A stretch of DNA of 64,000 nt. It comes from Synaphobranchus kaupii (Eukaryota; Chordata; Actinopteri; Anguilliformes; Synaphobranchidae). Within the stretch, counting starts at the first letter, position 1; the number at the start of each line of letters is the position of its first letter. Location: assembly GCA_029718625.1 (NCBI GenBank), contig CM056377.1, positions 100,149,743 to 100,213,742 on the forward strand. Reading direction: 5' to 3'. Of the stretch, positions 11,429 to 24,060 are shown piece by piece. The translations under genes and the position numbers were made by a program. The notes under the pieces are model-generated. The model was not told where the DNA came from, did not search any database, and was given only the letters and a program-made list of their open reading frames with translations.

Positions 11429-14070
11429 ATATACTAGAACATAAAAGATTAATACTGCCATTGGCAGCACAATGATCTGCACAGATTGTGTATAAACTGA
11501 AGGGCTGTGGCAGAGAGCTCAGAGACTATGCCAAATAAAAATAAACGAATACATTAAAAAACTGCCGTTCGCTTGATCCTAAGAAATATTTTGCCGGGCA
11601 TGTTGCTCCTGGTTGAGAAGTGTTAGGGTTTGTTACGTTGCCAATATATGAATTTTCAGTAACCGTTTCGTAAATGTCCTCCAAATATGGATATTGTCCA
11701 GTCTGTGATATTTTAACACAATAACCCTACATACTATGTTAATGATTTCAGGTCAAGTATGTTGGACAGTTGGAAGGTAAAGCAGATGTTTTAGTTTTCT
11801 AAAGGTGGACACATTTCAGAATAATAGAAGAATATCGTTGAATTAAAAGTTTTCAGGGTCAGGAATACCAAGGCATAATCCACAAAATGGCTGTCTGAAA
11901 ATTATGATACAATGTCAAAAGCTACGTGTGCTATTCTCAAAGTACAGGTTCGCATTCAGTCAGTCAGAATTACTCTGCATGAAAAGTTCATTTTGGCCAT
12001 TACTTTATAAAGCAAAGGTACATAGTTAGAAAATATTAGCGCCTGGACAGAAATGTCACAACAGTGGATATGAACAGGATTTAACATTTTTGCAGGATGC
12101 TAACAACTATAGCAAAAGCATTTAGACATGTAACATTGGAGTCTTATTGTAGGTAGAGGTGAAACTACCTGTCAGTATTAAAATACTTATATGGTCTTTT
12201 AAGTTGCAAATGACAATCCCTAACAACATTTATGTAGTTTCAAGTCACATACTCACTATTCTCGCTTTTACCACCTATTTATTTTCTGTGTGCTAATTCT
12301 GACTAATTGTAAGTTTAGTATTATGGATGCCATATTGTGTTCTGGCTTTTATAATTGTAATCACACACAGGTCTCTATTATTTGAAAAACAGATACAATA
12401 AGCATTTGATTACACAGCTATACTTTACCATAAACATCCTATGATAACTGAAATTAAAATACTACTAAATTGCAACATAACAGTGAGTGTATACATATTT
12501 TTGCAAGTCATGTACTCTAAGAATTTAGTGCCGTAATAGTGAAGATGCTTGACTATCATTATGCGGTAAGCAAAAGGCCTTACAAATAATGAAAGGTAAG
12601 CCTCTTTGCGATAACATCACATCAATATAGGAGTTTTCAAAATTCAGCGTCATTTTTTAAAAAAGCACAAGATTTCTAGGCATCTTGGAAAGACAAAAAA
12701 ATGATCGGGGGGAAACGTAATTGAATTTTAAACCTTCCGGAACATCCCGTATTAATCTCAGAGTGGTTAAAGCTCAGATAATGAAAATTTCTTTTATAAA
12801 TATGTATGCTCTCAAGTCACAACATAATAGGAGGAGTGAAAAACAGAAAGCCAGATTGTGAGGGATGAAGACGAAGCCCTGCAGAAAAAAAGAATGTTCC
12901 GGCAGAAATTGGTTTAATTAATAGCACATTTTACATAATGATTACAGTGTAATTGCGCCGACTAGCAGAGTGTCATTAAATATATCCTTGCTCCTTTACA
13001 ACACCCTCAGGCTAAAAATAATGAGTTACATTGGAAATCACTATGCAACAGGTTCATAAATAACATTTAAGCCCATACAAGGCAAGTACTTATAAATAAT
13101 AAATATTTGCCTTTTGTAATTGAACAAAAAATGACTGCCTCTTTTTCCTGGGTATGCTGCTTTGTCCTGTTATAGCTGGGGAAAAGAGATTTTTCTCATT
13201 TTTTCCCCTTGTAAGTGCTGAATAATTTATTCCCCGGCTAATAGTCAACACTGTCAACTTGGGTGTTTAAAATATACCTGTGTCCAGATAAATGCCACGG
13301 CAGGCATGGAAGTGATTATTCCCTGCTCCCAGATATTTTGTTGGATGCAGTCCCTGTATACACTGCAGTAAATCACTGCCTTCCAATTACATCCCCCCAT
13401 AAAACAAGCCTTGTATTCAAATCAGATCTAGAACAGAGACAGCACCCAGGACTGTTACTCAAGGGGTGAAGAGGGGAGTGCATGCAGAGGAGAGGAGGGG
13501 AGGGGGTGGGGGGGGTGGGACCTGGGGGGTGGGGGTAAGATTTGTTTCTTGCTTATCGCTTTGTCTTTCCATTTTAAAGGGACACGGGCCCAGTTTGCAC
13601 ATCCAGTACACGCCTTGCGTTATCTGTAGGACCAACACTCGCTGTACGACCATGTGCTTTTTACACACCACTCGGTCTTTGAACTAATATAACAACTGCG
13701 ACAAATTGCAGGGAAATTATTTCTAAAAAAAACATTGCATGACCAGGTTGATACTGACAAGTTTTATTTGTCTTGGCTGAAGACCAAAGCGTGTCTATGT
13801 CAACGTACACAAAACACACCTGACACACACGTTTCTGCCCCTCAGTTCTATTATGCCTGATAGGACCACTATACAGCACTCCCTGAAAAATAATACACAC
13901 AAAAGTATTTAAGCTGCATTTGCAATTTCTTCAATTTGTCCAATGACTTTGCTCGCAACTGTGTATTGTTCTTGAAATTTACTTCCCACAATGCAATGCG
14001 GCACTCTCAGCCAAGGTCTAAAAGTAAACAGTGGGGAAACATATTAGTGTTTCATTTGAATATTGGTTTA
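11429..14070. other. intergenic, AT-rich, no gene
   Basis: AT-rich DNA apart from copy B of the inverted repeat (12345-12470) and a purine/G-rich tract at 13465-13535. Segments near 12600-13030 have a moderately complex texture. No coding signal. Confidence 0.55.
12345..12470 (-). repeat. dispersed inverted repeat, copy B
   Basis: Reverse-complement partner of 7510-7635, sharing CAGGTCTCT, TGTAATCACACACAGG and the flanking AT-rich sequence with scattered substitutions. The Tc1 element at 9839-11286 lies between the two copies. Confidence 0.7.
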
Positions 14071-14990
14071 CACGGTCCTGGGAATGCGATGAAAGTGGCA
14101 TTAGTTTTAGCGTGTGAGGCGCGCCGAAAGCAGATGGAAAGGCATCGCCTCGGATCATCCCTGGATTCGCAGGATTTGTAATGTGATTCCGGCTGCACGT
14201 GTCCGTCTGACCTCGGCAAGCGACGCGCGCGGGGTGGCCCCTGCTCTCCCGTTTCCCGCGAAACCGCGTTGATGAATGTCTCCCGGCGCATCATCACACA
14301 TGCAGATTCCACAATGCGATTCACTTTTGATCAGCGCCCTTGTGCAGCGGCGGATGAAAACACTCAAGATTCCCTTCCGCCGTCTGCCTCGGAGAGTATT
14401 AAATGCCCCCCGCCGTCAATGGATTGCATTTACGCGGAATGCATCAATAACCGAAAAAACTAAGAGGCCTTGTCAGGGATCAGAGTTGTCACACTCGCAG
14501 GCAAATGATTTCACTTGGTGCTCATCTGGGCCGCAATCAGCTCATAATCTGAGTATACATCACATGCTGACATGTAAATTTCCTGCTCCTCCACTTTCAT
14601 TTTCGGAGGCAGTAATCACACGGGAAAAGCGTTCAACCTCGCCGAAATGTATAAATAATTTTCATTCAAACATATTAACAGTCAAAATATGGGAATTCAT
14701 CACGGCGGAGGGCGCCTTCTTAAGAAGCAATCAGGGATGTGTCGCGTGTTCTTTGTCTTACGGGGCTGAAAGACAAGGCTCAGATTACTTGCGCGGCCCT
14801 TTTTTACATAATGGTTTTCGCTGTCGGTGCTTTAAAACTTTCCCGCAGATCCATTATGTTTACCAAGCCTGGCTCCGGGCTCTAATCTCATGCTTCCTTG
14901 GAAAGGATATCTGGAAGAGGGCTTAAAGACCTTTTTATTAAGGCGGGCATTTAAGGCTCCATCTATCTTTTCCCAACAAGCAGACACATT
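14071..14990. promoter_or_regulatory. candidate conserved non-coding cluster
   Basis: A long block of balanced, CpG-containing, non-repetitive sequence in an AT-rich desert, with homeodomain- and E-box-like cores. The longest open frame in the window (216 codons, 14276-14926, plus) runs through it but starts from an unremarkable ATG, matches no family I know and lacks exon partners. I treat it as chance openness. Confidence 0.35.
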
Positions 14991-16080
14991 TATGTTTCAT
15001 GGACGGGTTATGTCCTGCCATCTTTAAAGAGCAAAAACTTACCCTTTTTTAGCTCATTGGGAAAAGGCTCCTGTAGAAAGCTACTATCTACTCAGACTGC
15101 CCTCACACCTCAAGGTTGCTCAACGGTTGACCCTCTCCTAAAGGTATTCAGCACAAACCCCCCCGTCCCTGAAACGTAAATGTTTTATTTAGTATGCTCA
15201 TTTAATACACTATTTAGAAAACCGTAGCATGTATTCAGTCGGCAGTAATTTTGTATATTTAAGGAGAACAAGGATTCATATTGATAGCGGGACTGCATGC
15301 AATTTAAATATGATTCCCGAGGCACATTGGCCTCATGACTCAAATATAAATGCATATACAGGCTTCCCATTCACAGTGTAATGAATCCGATTGCTTTGCT
15401 GTCTGTCGGCGTGCGCCATAGACTGCACAGTGTCGTATGAAGATGTAAAATGGCATAACCCACCCATCCAACCGTCTTATTAAAGCGGATCAAAATACCT
15501 TTTTTTTTTTACCCAGAGGAGAGGCGAATGTTAGCAGTATTCATAGGGGGGAAAATTAAGGCTGTTTGAGCTTGGAAACCACCCAAGCTTGTCAGGACAT
15601 GGGCTCTGGTTTAATGTCACATCGTTTATCTGCAGTTTATATTTTCTATGACCGCATTGTCTTTTTCAAGAACCTTTAGAAAATACACACGCTATAAAAC
15701 AGCTACCCCTGGTCCAAAATGTAACTCGCAAACGCTAATGTTTTTTTGTGACTGCGACGCCATTACGATGATGCACACGCACATTTCGAAACAGCTGGTT
15801 TTATTTCATTTTAAACACCTTTTTTGAATAAAGTCCGTCAGGTCTCCTCCAATAAAAATCACACCCTCGGAAAAAAGGGCTGTAATGGAATGCTGAGGAC
15901 AAATGACAAAGCCCATGCAAGGATGCCCTCTCTCCGGCTGCAATAAAGAACGGCGAAGCGCAGGATACCTACGGATCACAACCTCCTTTATTGCAATTTA
16001 AGAAGCGCTTTGCTTTCCATTTTTCACACCGCCTCTAAATGGTAAAACAAAAACTTTGCTCTCAAGTTCCATAATAATAG
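14991..16080. other. intergenic, possible conserved segments
   Basis: Mixed composition with T-runs near 15500. The stretches 15230-15420 and 15820-16020 have a conserved-element-like texture. No gene. Confidence 0.5.
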
Positions 16081-17240
16081 AATAATAATGACTTTTTGGC
16101 CTAGACCTGATCACTTATTGCGATTAATGGTTTGGATCTGCGGCGGAGGCGTCGGGTGTTTTCCGAGCCGAGAAGGGCGGGCGGAGCTCTCCCGGACCGG
16201 GGCCGGGAGCCCGTTCCTCGGAGGCTAACCTCGTTCCCGCCCCTTCCCGCGGGAGCGAGGCCGAGGCGGAATGCGCATTGGGCGCGCTGCTTAAAAATGG
16301 CTGACACGGCGAGCGTGCGCATCCTGTGAAAGTGTTTATTAAATTGCAAATCAGGTGGGTAAATTGAAAAAGCCTTGCACTTGTCATATTGGTTTTATTC
16401 CCCCCCCCCACACATTCTCCTGGCCTTTCCCATGTGAGGGCACACAGAAATTATAGCTCAGTGAAGTGCGGTGGCAAAACCCCAGAGATTCATAGACAGT
16501 ATAAATGATAAAGTCCGGTCCAGGAGAACCGCTACCGGTGCAATAACAGCCAGAGAGGGTCACAATAAAGTTTAGTTTAATGACAAGAACAAATAACTTT
16601 AACATTTGGCTCGGGCGCTGAACCCTGTGCGGGGATCGTATCTGATATATCAGCGGCCAACTAGCCGTGACTGCCGGGCGATTGTGTGCGCGGCCCGGCG
16701 CTGTGATACATGCTAGCCGTGTGGCAGGTGTCCATTTTATAGAGTTATTCAGTTGGAAATGCTGGATGTTCCGCTGTGTGGAGAGGCCTACATTATTGTT
16801 ACTGCACAGCTGACATCTCCCAGGCCCTCTCTCCTGCCTGAACCCCTGACTCCACAAAGCCACCATCACAGCCACCGCCGAGCGCTTCGGCGGTAATAAC
16901 AAACCTGCCACGACGCCGGCTGGACCGCATCCCAGCATCCACAGCACATTTGCTGCTAATCGTTTATTAAACACGGGCACCAAAAACAAGGGCCAGCTGT
17001 CGCCTTGCCTGGGTCTCCATCTGCAGCGTACCTGTTAGACCTCGGACAGAATGACAGTCTTGGGCATTTTTATCTTCGGGATTCGACGAAGTTGAGACAT
17101 GATGTGTTAACATTGTTCTTTTGCTTGACGACAGACGGAATGAAATTGCGCATGTGGACGGGCAGTGGAGGGAGCCGTTAATTCTCTCCTCCGCCTCGTG
17201 TAATGTGAAAATATATGCTGATCTGGAGAGACTTTTCACT
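16081..17240. promoter_or_regulatory. candidate conserved non-coding cluster with a GC-rich core
   Basis: A GC-rich, CpG-dense core (16130-16310) is followed by balanced sequence to 17240. Open frames on both strands (up to 201 codons on the minus strand, 16989-16384) do not resemble proteins. It may contain a CpG-island-like promoter or enhancers. Confidence 0.35.
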
Positions 17241-17319
17241 GCTTCCTAATATCCGTTGTCCCTTTTTTGCATTTCATGCACAAAATGGGGAAGTCATTTT
17301 CCTGCCAGGAGCCTTAACG

Positions 17320-17351
<32 letters not shown>

Positions 17352-17380
17352 GCGTCTGTCTGTATGTTTGTGTGTGTTTG
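17320..17380. repeat. (TG)n microsatellite
   Basis: A pure TG run at 17320-17341, continuing with imperfect TATG, CTG and TTTG units. Confidence 0.9.
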
Positions 17381-18060
17381 TGGCAGGCTGAGGCATATCT
17401 GCTAGGGGGCAGTATATCCCCTGAGGTGCGGCTGATGAGACCAGGCTTTGGCAGGCAGCTGCAGTGCGATCGGTGTTGAAGCTCGGGCCCGGCTCACCAT
17501 TGTGGGGACCAGTGGGAGCGTGCGCCATTGTGAGCGAGTTAGCTGCACACCACACACGTTTACACGCTCACCTCTCGCAATGAGAGCGGCTTCACCACTG
17601 GGGCAGCTTCGTGTGGCACGGCGACCATTTTAAGTGATAATTAGAGGCATTACCAGGAGCACACCGAACAGCGCAGCAGTGGCCTAACACAGCCATGTTG
17701 GCATCATTGGCCATGTTGGGACCAATGTCCTTTAGAGCATCACTGTTGCTTCTTTCCCCCTCAAACCCAACCGTGAAGCACCCTTGCCCCTTAGCCCCCG
17801 TCCTTCTGCTCCGCGTTTAGCCATCTTCTGGGTTTACAGGGCTTTAAAGGACCTATTTACTCTTTCTATTGTTGAAAATGGCCTGAATGCATATCGTTTT
17901 GAAGGGCCATTATCAAAAGAGAATGGCTCGCACAAAAGACAAGACAGGGAGTGACAAACGATCGACCAACAAAAGGGTGTAGGATTCATTTGCCAAGATA
18001 GCAACACGACGCACAGAACGGACTTGGCCCCTGTCAAAAACAACTAATGAATGTATAATC
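17381..18060. other. intergenic, no gene
   Basis: Balanced-composition DNA without coding support or recognisable element. Confidence 0.5.
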
Positions 18061-18840
18061 CATCATATTATCATCACCCTGTTCGTTCGGCACGCGCGTG
18101 AAAACACAAGCCAAACCGCGTCAGATAAGGTAGCTCTCGCACGGCCGTCGCGGGCGAACGTGACATCCCACGGAAGCGCTGGACAGGGCAGCTTTATAAC
18201 CTTGTCTCATAAGCGCAGGTAAAATGTTATGCTAATTCTGTACAAGTTGAGGTAATGTTGAGCCCCCGGGGACTGATTCGCTGAGGAGCTGATTGGTGAT
18301 TAGTATTATAATTAAGAGCAGCTTTGACTTGGGCAGTGTTCCAAAAAAGCGACCCACCCCCCCTGCCTCTCCCCTCCCCCAGAAATCCCCCCCCTACAGC
18401 ATGCCCCCTGAAACCTCCCTCCCCCTCAAGGCCACTTCACACTGCTGTTTGCGACTCTTCCCTATTATCCCACAACAAAAGGCAGCCTCGCCTCACAAGC
18501 CCGGGCCAGCTGTGCACCCGCCATCGCTGGGAATACACCAACTCTCCAGCGACAATAAAAAGAAACTTGAGTTTAAACAAAAAAAGTTACACCATATTTG
18601 CTCAGACTAACTATGATGAAAGGCAATGAAGACAAGGGCTCCTCATGTAGGTATCAATATAAATATTACTGGAAGGTCAATTAATATGTAAATTAACTCC
18701 TCCATTTAATTAGCTATTTAACTATTTTCCAAGGCATGGACATATTAAATCATGCTTAAAGACCCCTCTAACTAGCCTCCTGACAATAGTGCAAGGGACT
18801 CGTGGGCTCATAAACTACCGGCTTGACCTATAAAGAGCCT
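18061..18840. promoter_or_regulatory. candidate conserved non-coding cluster
   Basis: Two blocks with conserved-element texture (18180-18330 and 18640-18830), split by a C-rich tract (18350-18450). The second has homeodomain-type cores including TTTAATTAGCTATTTAAC and GTCAATTAATATG. No coding frame. Confidence 0.35.
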
Positions 18841-19640
18841 CGAGTCTGCTAATTCCATCTCAGGCTAATTTTATTACTTGCATAAAATAACCATAGTGCA
18901 GCTTTGTGGCTGTAAAGAGGATATGGGTAATAAAATAGGCTCGGGAAAGCATCTGAAATCTCCTCTTTACTAGTGTCCTCATTTATTATTCTATTATTCT
19001 TTGCAGGGTACCAAGCCCATGTGAAAGACAAATTACCTTATTATATTAAATAATTTGTGAGGATATTAACCGTTAATCACACATAAACAGCATTTAAAAG
19101 GTATTGATTTTTCCGCACTCTCAACAGCTTGTAAAATTTATGTCCAATAACAAGATAATAGATAATCAGGGGAATTATTCCCGTCAAGCAGGGGACAAAG
19201 GAAGGTAACGGGCTACACCTGCCGTGAACCCCACCCCCACACTTCAACAGGTTCATGACCTTGTCCTTCCTCAACACCCCGTGCCAGGCGGAGAGTCTCT
19301 CTACACACCCTGTGTATGCATGCATGTATATGTCATATACCAGCAGTACTGTATGGCAGTGAGAGACAGAGATGTTTAATCATGCACCTTTGGCATGTGG
19401 GAAATGAAGGGTGCGCCCATCCATCTTCCAAAAGGACACACTGGAGATGAGACAGAAGGTATGAGAATAGTGTTCTGCCTGATGTTACACATCTACACTT
19501 AGCTGCCAATTGGTTGTTTTGTTTTGTCCTTTCAATGATGTGACAAATAAATATATGTATTCTTATCGATGCAGCTAAATCCCCCACTCCCAGGAAAAAT
19601 AACAACCGGCTTCAATGGAGAAAACTATTTTCGACCTGTT
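18841..19640. other. intergenic, no gene
   Basis: AT-rich to balanced DNA; nothing recognisable. Confidence 0.55.
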
Positions 19641-20330
19641 AAAATACGTTACCTATGATCCGGGAGAAAGGCTTGAGTTTTTGTGAAGCATGCATAAATC
19701 AAATGGACAGCAGTGACCTATGAGAGACCGCCTATGATCACTGTCGACGGACTTCCAGAGCACACGGAACGCACCGTTGAAGGAGGACCCCGTGTTTGTG
19801 AGTACAAGCCAGGCCCACCCAAACGCGGCGGAGATCGCCCACGTTCCAGCCGAAACGCGTCGCGTGTAAGTGGAACTGATGACTACGGACGCAGCGGTCT
19901 CCTTGCATTTCAGGTTGTTTTTTTTGTTGTTGCGTGAACGGACTGCCTGTAGACAGCACGCAGGTTGAAGAGTCCCCGAAGTTACCTTTGGGAGCTCGAT
20001 AGCAACAATAATAAATTTACAGCGGGTTGCAGGGAACGGGAAGAGACATGCAAATCCGTCTCACGTCCCCCTGGGCCCGGCAAAGCAGGAGGAAAGTGAA
20101 GCCTCGCAGCTCCACTGTCTATGGGTCGGAAGTTAATTCCCAAGTCCAGAGCAAATACGGAGCAGGGGCGGTTCTTTTATAACGGCGGGCGCGCGGACTC
20201 ACCGGGGCCCTCACCTGAGACAGATCTCTGTGGAAAGACTCACACTTTAAACCTGACAGCGGGTGCGTTGATTGATTATGACAGCGCTATCTTTTATTAG
20301 CCTGTGGTTCTTATTAAAATTCTATCTTAC
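19641..20330. promoter_or_regulatory. GC-rich candidate enhancer with octamer and PBX/MEIS-like motifs
   Basis: A CpG-bearing island (19730-19870 and 20030-20220) flanked by AT-rich DNA. It holds an octamer ATGCAAAT at 20048-20055 (POU-type) and TGATTGATTATGACAG at 20269-20284, which joins a PBX/HOX-type half with a MEIS-type TGACAG. A frame at 19713-19937 ends in a poly-valine/phenylalanine tail and is not gene-like. Confidence 0.4.
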
Positions 20331-21416
20331 AGAAAAGCGTGGATTTCACTAGATTAATACCACAGATTTATTATTTTAGCACACATAGATCTCTGTAATT
20401 AAGGGGACCACAGTATTTTTGACAGCCCTGTTGAATAAGGTGCTTTTTTTCTCATCTGGGTGGGGCGTAGGTCTTCAATGACCAATAGATAAGAAGAAAA
20501 CTCACAATCTTAAACTATTTGTTCTGTGATGACCTAAGTAACTTTGCGATAAATGTACTTTGCTTGTGTAGAAAATATTCAATCATTTTCATTTTAGTTC
20601 GCTTTCATAAGAAACATCATTTTAAGTGTACAACACACAGTATTATTTTAGAATTTTCATGTAAATAGTAAAATTAGTATTAAATTGCTAACAATGAAGT
20701 ATAAAAAAAACATTCACAAATAATTATGCAGCACTGTCCTTTATATTCCATATTTGTAATCTGTCAATAACTACTATTGTAGATGTTCAGTTAAACAACA
20801 TCTCAAAACCCAGATAAGATTCTTACATCTTTTTATGAAAGAATTGAAGCCATCAATTATGAGTATTTAAAAACAAATCAAAAGTTTACAAATGAAAATT
20901 GTCTGTATTAATAAAGGTAGCTGTCCAATGCTGCAAGAAAAATTGTTAAATATATATTATAATTCAAGATGACCCTCAGGTTATGAAGCATACAAGATGC
21001 ATAAAAATAAATGGTCCACTGATATCCTAAAATAAAAAGGTCTTACTATCAGTCAATAATACTCAATACAGTCATAGATCCAAAAATCTTTGGTAAATAC
21101 TTCATCAATCACAGGAAACTTAAAAATAAACATGCCATTATTGGAGTAAAAAACAAGATATTCTTATACGTGACCCTCAACTTGCAGCTAATGCCCTCTA
21201 TTATTATTTACCTCTTCCATTAAAGAAATAGGTAAGGAATTTGAATTACCACTAACTGCTACCACAAACTTTTTCCAACCAAATGCTACTATGCAGTTTT
21301 ATTTCTCTGAAGTGTCAATAGATACAATATAAAAAACCGTACTCCCAACAGTTTGTGCTATTTTATTTTTAATTGAATATATATATATGCACAGAATATA
21401 TGTATACAGATCCTTT
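20331..21416. other. intergenic, strongly AT-rich
   Basis: Very AT-rich with no recognisable element; a short AT dinucleotide run lies just before the Tc1 insertion. Confidence 0.6.
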
Positions 21417-22322
21417 CCAAAAAATTAGAATATCATGGAAACGTTGTTTTTTTTCCATAATTCCATTCAAAAAGTGAAACTTTCATAGATTATAGATTCA
21501 TTACACACAAAGTGAAATATTTCTAACCTTTATTTGTTTCAGTTTTCATAATTTTGGCTTACAGCTCCAGAAAACCCCCAAAACAGTATTTCAAGAAATT
21601 AGAATAGTGTGTCGAAAATCAGCATTTACTTCAGTTATTTCAGAGAATGAGTGGAGTGGCTTGACTCGAGGAATCCGACAGTTGTAGCCCATGTCCCGGA
21701 TACGTCTGTACGTGGTGGTTTTTGAAGCACTGACTCCAGCCTCAGTCCACTCCCTCTGCATCTCCGCCAAATTTTGGAATCATCTTTGCTTGACAATCCG
21801 CTGAAGCCTACGGTCATCTCTTTTGCTTGTGCACCTTCTCCTGCCACATTTTTCCCTTCCACTAAACTTCCTATTGATATGCTTGGACACTGCACTCTGT
21901 GAACAGCCAGCCTCCTTAGCGATGACCTTTTGTGGCTTACCCATCTTCTGGAGGGTGTCAATGATGGTCTTCTGGCCAATTGTCAAGTCTGCAGTCTTCC
22001 CCATACTGAACCAAACAGATAAACTTTGCAGGTGTTTTGAGTAAATTAGATGATAGTGTGACACTCAGTCTAAAACATTCATTCTCTGAAATAACTGAAG
22101 TAAATGCTGATTTTCGACACACTATTCTAATTTCTTGAAATACTGTTTTGGGGGTTTTCTGGAGCTGTAAGCCAAAATTATAAAAAATGAAACAAATCAA
22201 GGCTAGAAATATTTCACTTTGTGTGTAATGAATCTATAATCTATGAAAGTTTCACTTTTTGAATGGAATTATGGAAAAAAAAAAACTTTTCCATGATATT
22301 CTAATTTTTTGGAAAGGATCTG
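21417..22322 (-). mobile_element. Tc1-like transposon with long inverted repeats, internally deleted (906 bp)
   Basis: It begins CAGATCCTTTCCAAAAAATT and ends with the inverted copy, with TA on both sides (21415-21416 and 22323-22324). The terminal inverted repeats are unusually long: about 21417-21650 and 22080-22322, nearly identical. Only 430 bp lie between them. Confidence 0.93.
21650..22001 (-). pseudogene. Tc1-like transposase, N-terminal remnant with frameshift
   Basis: The frame starts MGKTADLTIGQKTIIDTLQK with a helix-turn-helix (KVIAKEAGCSQSAVSKHINR), then continues in another frame after about 21780 with AEMQREWTEAGVSASKTTTY. It stops where the inverted repeat begins. The DDE catalytic domain is absent. 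Confidence 0.85.
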
Positions 22323-22469
22323 TATATAATAACAGTCAAATTACTGCATTGACATAGAAAAACATTTGGTATAGTCAATCATACACTTGTTTTGTAAAAA
22401 CGGCAAGATTTTAATTTCTCATCTCAGTGTATTTCCTAAATTTCTTCATATCTTAAAAACCAAATATAG

Positions 22470-23640
22470 TCTGTAAAATTGGTGCAATTCAATCAAACCC
22501 TTCTTCTTGTGCTACTGGAGTACCACAAGGCTCCATACTGGGATCACTTATTTTTCTTTCATATAATGATTTACCTAAAGCTTGTTCTCACTGTCTGTAT
22601 GCTGATGACATAGTCATGTACACATCAGACAATAATACAAATGAATCACCTCAAAATGTAATAGTAACATGTGTACTCCCCACAACTGGGTTAAACATAA
22701 TCATCTTACATTAAACATTAAGAAAACTATGTAATTTTTTTTACTCACCTCATAAACATTTCCATCCACCTAAACACATCTTTGAAGCAAATTAACCACT
22801 TTCTATAACGCACAATTTAAAATATTTTGGCCTCACCCAAGATGCTTACTTGACATTCTATGTGAAAAAATTAACAAAGCAATTAAACAGAAAATTGTTT
22901 TAAAAAACATAACCTCATTTCACTCAATAAATATCCTACAGCTGTTTATACATACTTATTTTTTGTGTCTTATAAAATGGTCTCTAACAACTAAAGAGGC
23001 ATTGGACCCCAATATAAAATCATACAACAATGCTTACAAAATACTTTTATTCATATCATCTTGGACACATCATTGTATAGCACTGCAGAACTCAAACGCA
23101 TTCAATTTAAAAATGATTGCACCTTACTGGCCATGAAATTATATTATGAAATTCAAAACAATCTTCTCCCAAAGAACAATCTGTGCATTATTACCAACAC
23201 TCTTCGGATACAAAGCAACGACTCACCAGATACATAACCCGTCAAGACAATCCTGTCCCCAGCATTAAGAACAACTATGGAAGGAAATCATCAAGGTATG
23301 CTCCTGCCTGGGATTCTACCCCATTATCCTTGAGGAACTTACCATCCAATGTAACATCAACTGAAATATTCACATATTCTTCCCAAACAATCATACAATC
23401 ATTAATTATACCCTATTATTTATTGTCAGCTTTTCTTTATCCTTTATTCTTCTCCACAGATTTTTTTAAATATTTATGTTAAGGTCTTTCTCCTTCTTTT
23501 CCCCTTTCACTTATTTATTTATTGTAATTCACAATTCACTTCACTAATTCACACTGAGTTGGGCCCAAGGCTGTGCCTTTATCCTTTAAAAAGCTGTTTT
23601 ATTTGTGTATAAATTAGTCAACAAACAAACAAATAAATAA
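22470..23640 (+). pseudogene. non-LTR retrotransposon (LINE) reverse transcriptase remnant
   Basis: GVPQGSILG (22517-22543) and, in the same frame, YADD (22598-22609) are reverse transcriptase motifs. Further downstream, broken frames resemble the C-terminal part of LINE proteins. The unit ends in an A-rich tail of AAAC/AAAT units (about 23620-23642), consistent with a 5'-truncated LINE. Stops and frameshifts make it inactive. The clade (L2/RTE-like?) is not certain. Confidence 0.8.
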
Positions 23641-24060
23641 ATATGCACACCACCACCACCATAAGCTATTTATTTTGTACTATCTGGAGTTGTGACTTGT
23701 ATCTAAGAAAAATTATTTGGGCCAGTGCTGGCGGGTGTGCACATATTTTTGTATGCATTGTGCGTGCGTGCGTGTGTGTGTTGTGAACAGGGAACAAAGC
23801 ACTATCGATTCTGACCCCCAGCTCATTTTTATAAGCGCGTGGCGTTTGTACGTTGTCGGGGCGCCTTTTTGATGGTGCCTGACAGCCCTGCTGACGCTGT
23901 CGTAGACAATTTGACAGGCCGGATAGAAACCGCAGGACTCTGCTGCTCAACGCCTGTGACTATTGCTTCGGTCCTGGAATCAATTCCCTCTGTTTACAGA
24001 CCATTTCACAGCCCTTTACCTGCAACATCACTTGTGTCAGTCCCATAAATACCTCCAGAT
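23641..24060. promoter_or_regulatory. candidate conserved non-coding element
   Basis: A balanced block at 23820-24050 after short GT-rich sequence (23755-23785). No coding signal beyond short frames. Confidence 0.3.

Noticed and set aside
16384..16989. 201-codon minus-strand open frame
   Set aside because: It has no recognisable domain, odd composition and no exon-like boundaries, and lies in a block better explained as non-coding. Frames are open on the other strand as well.
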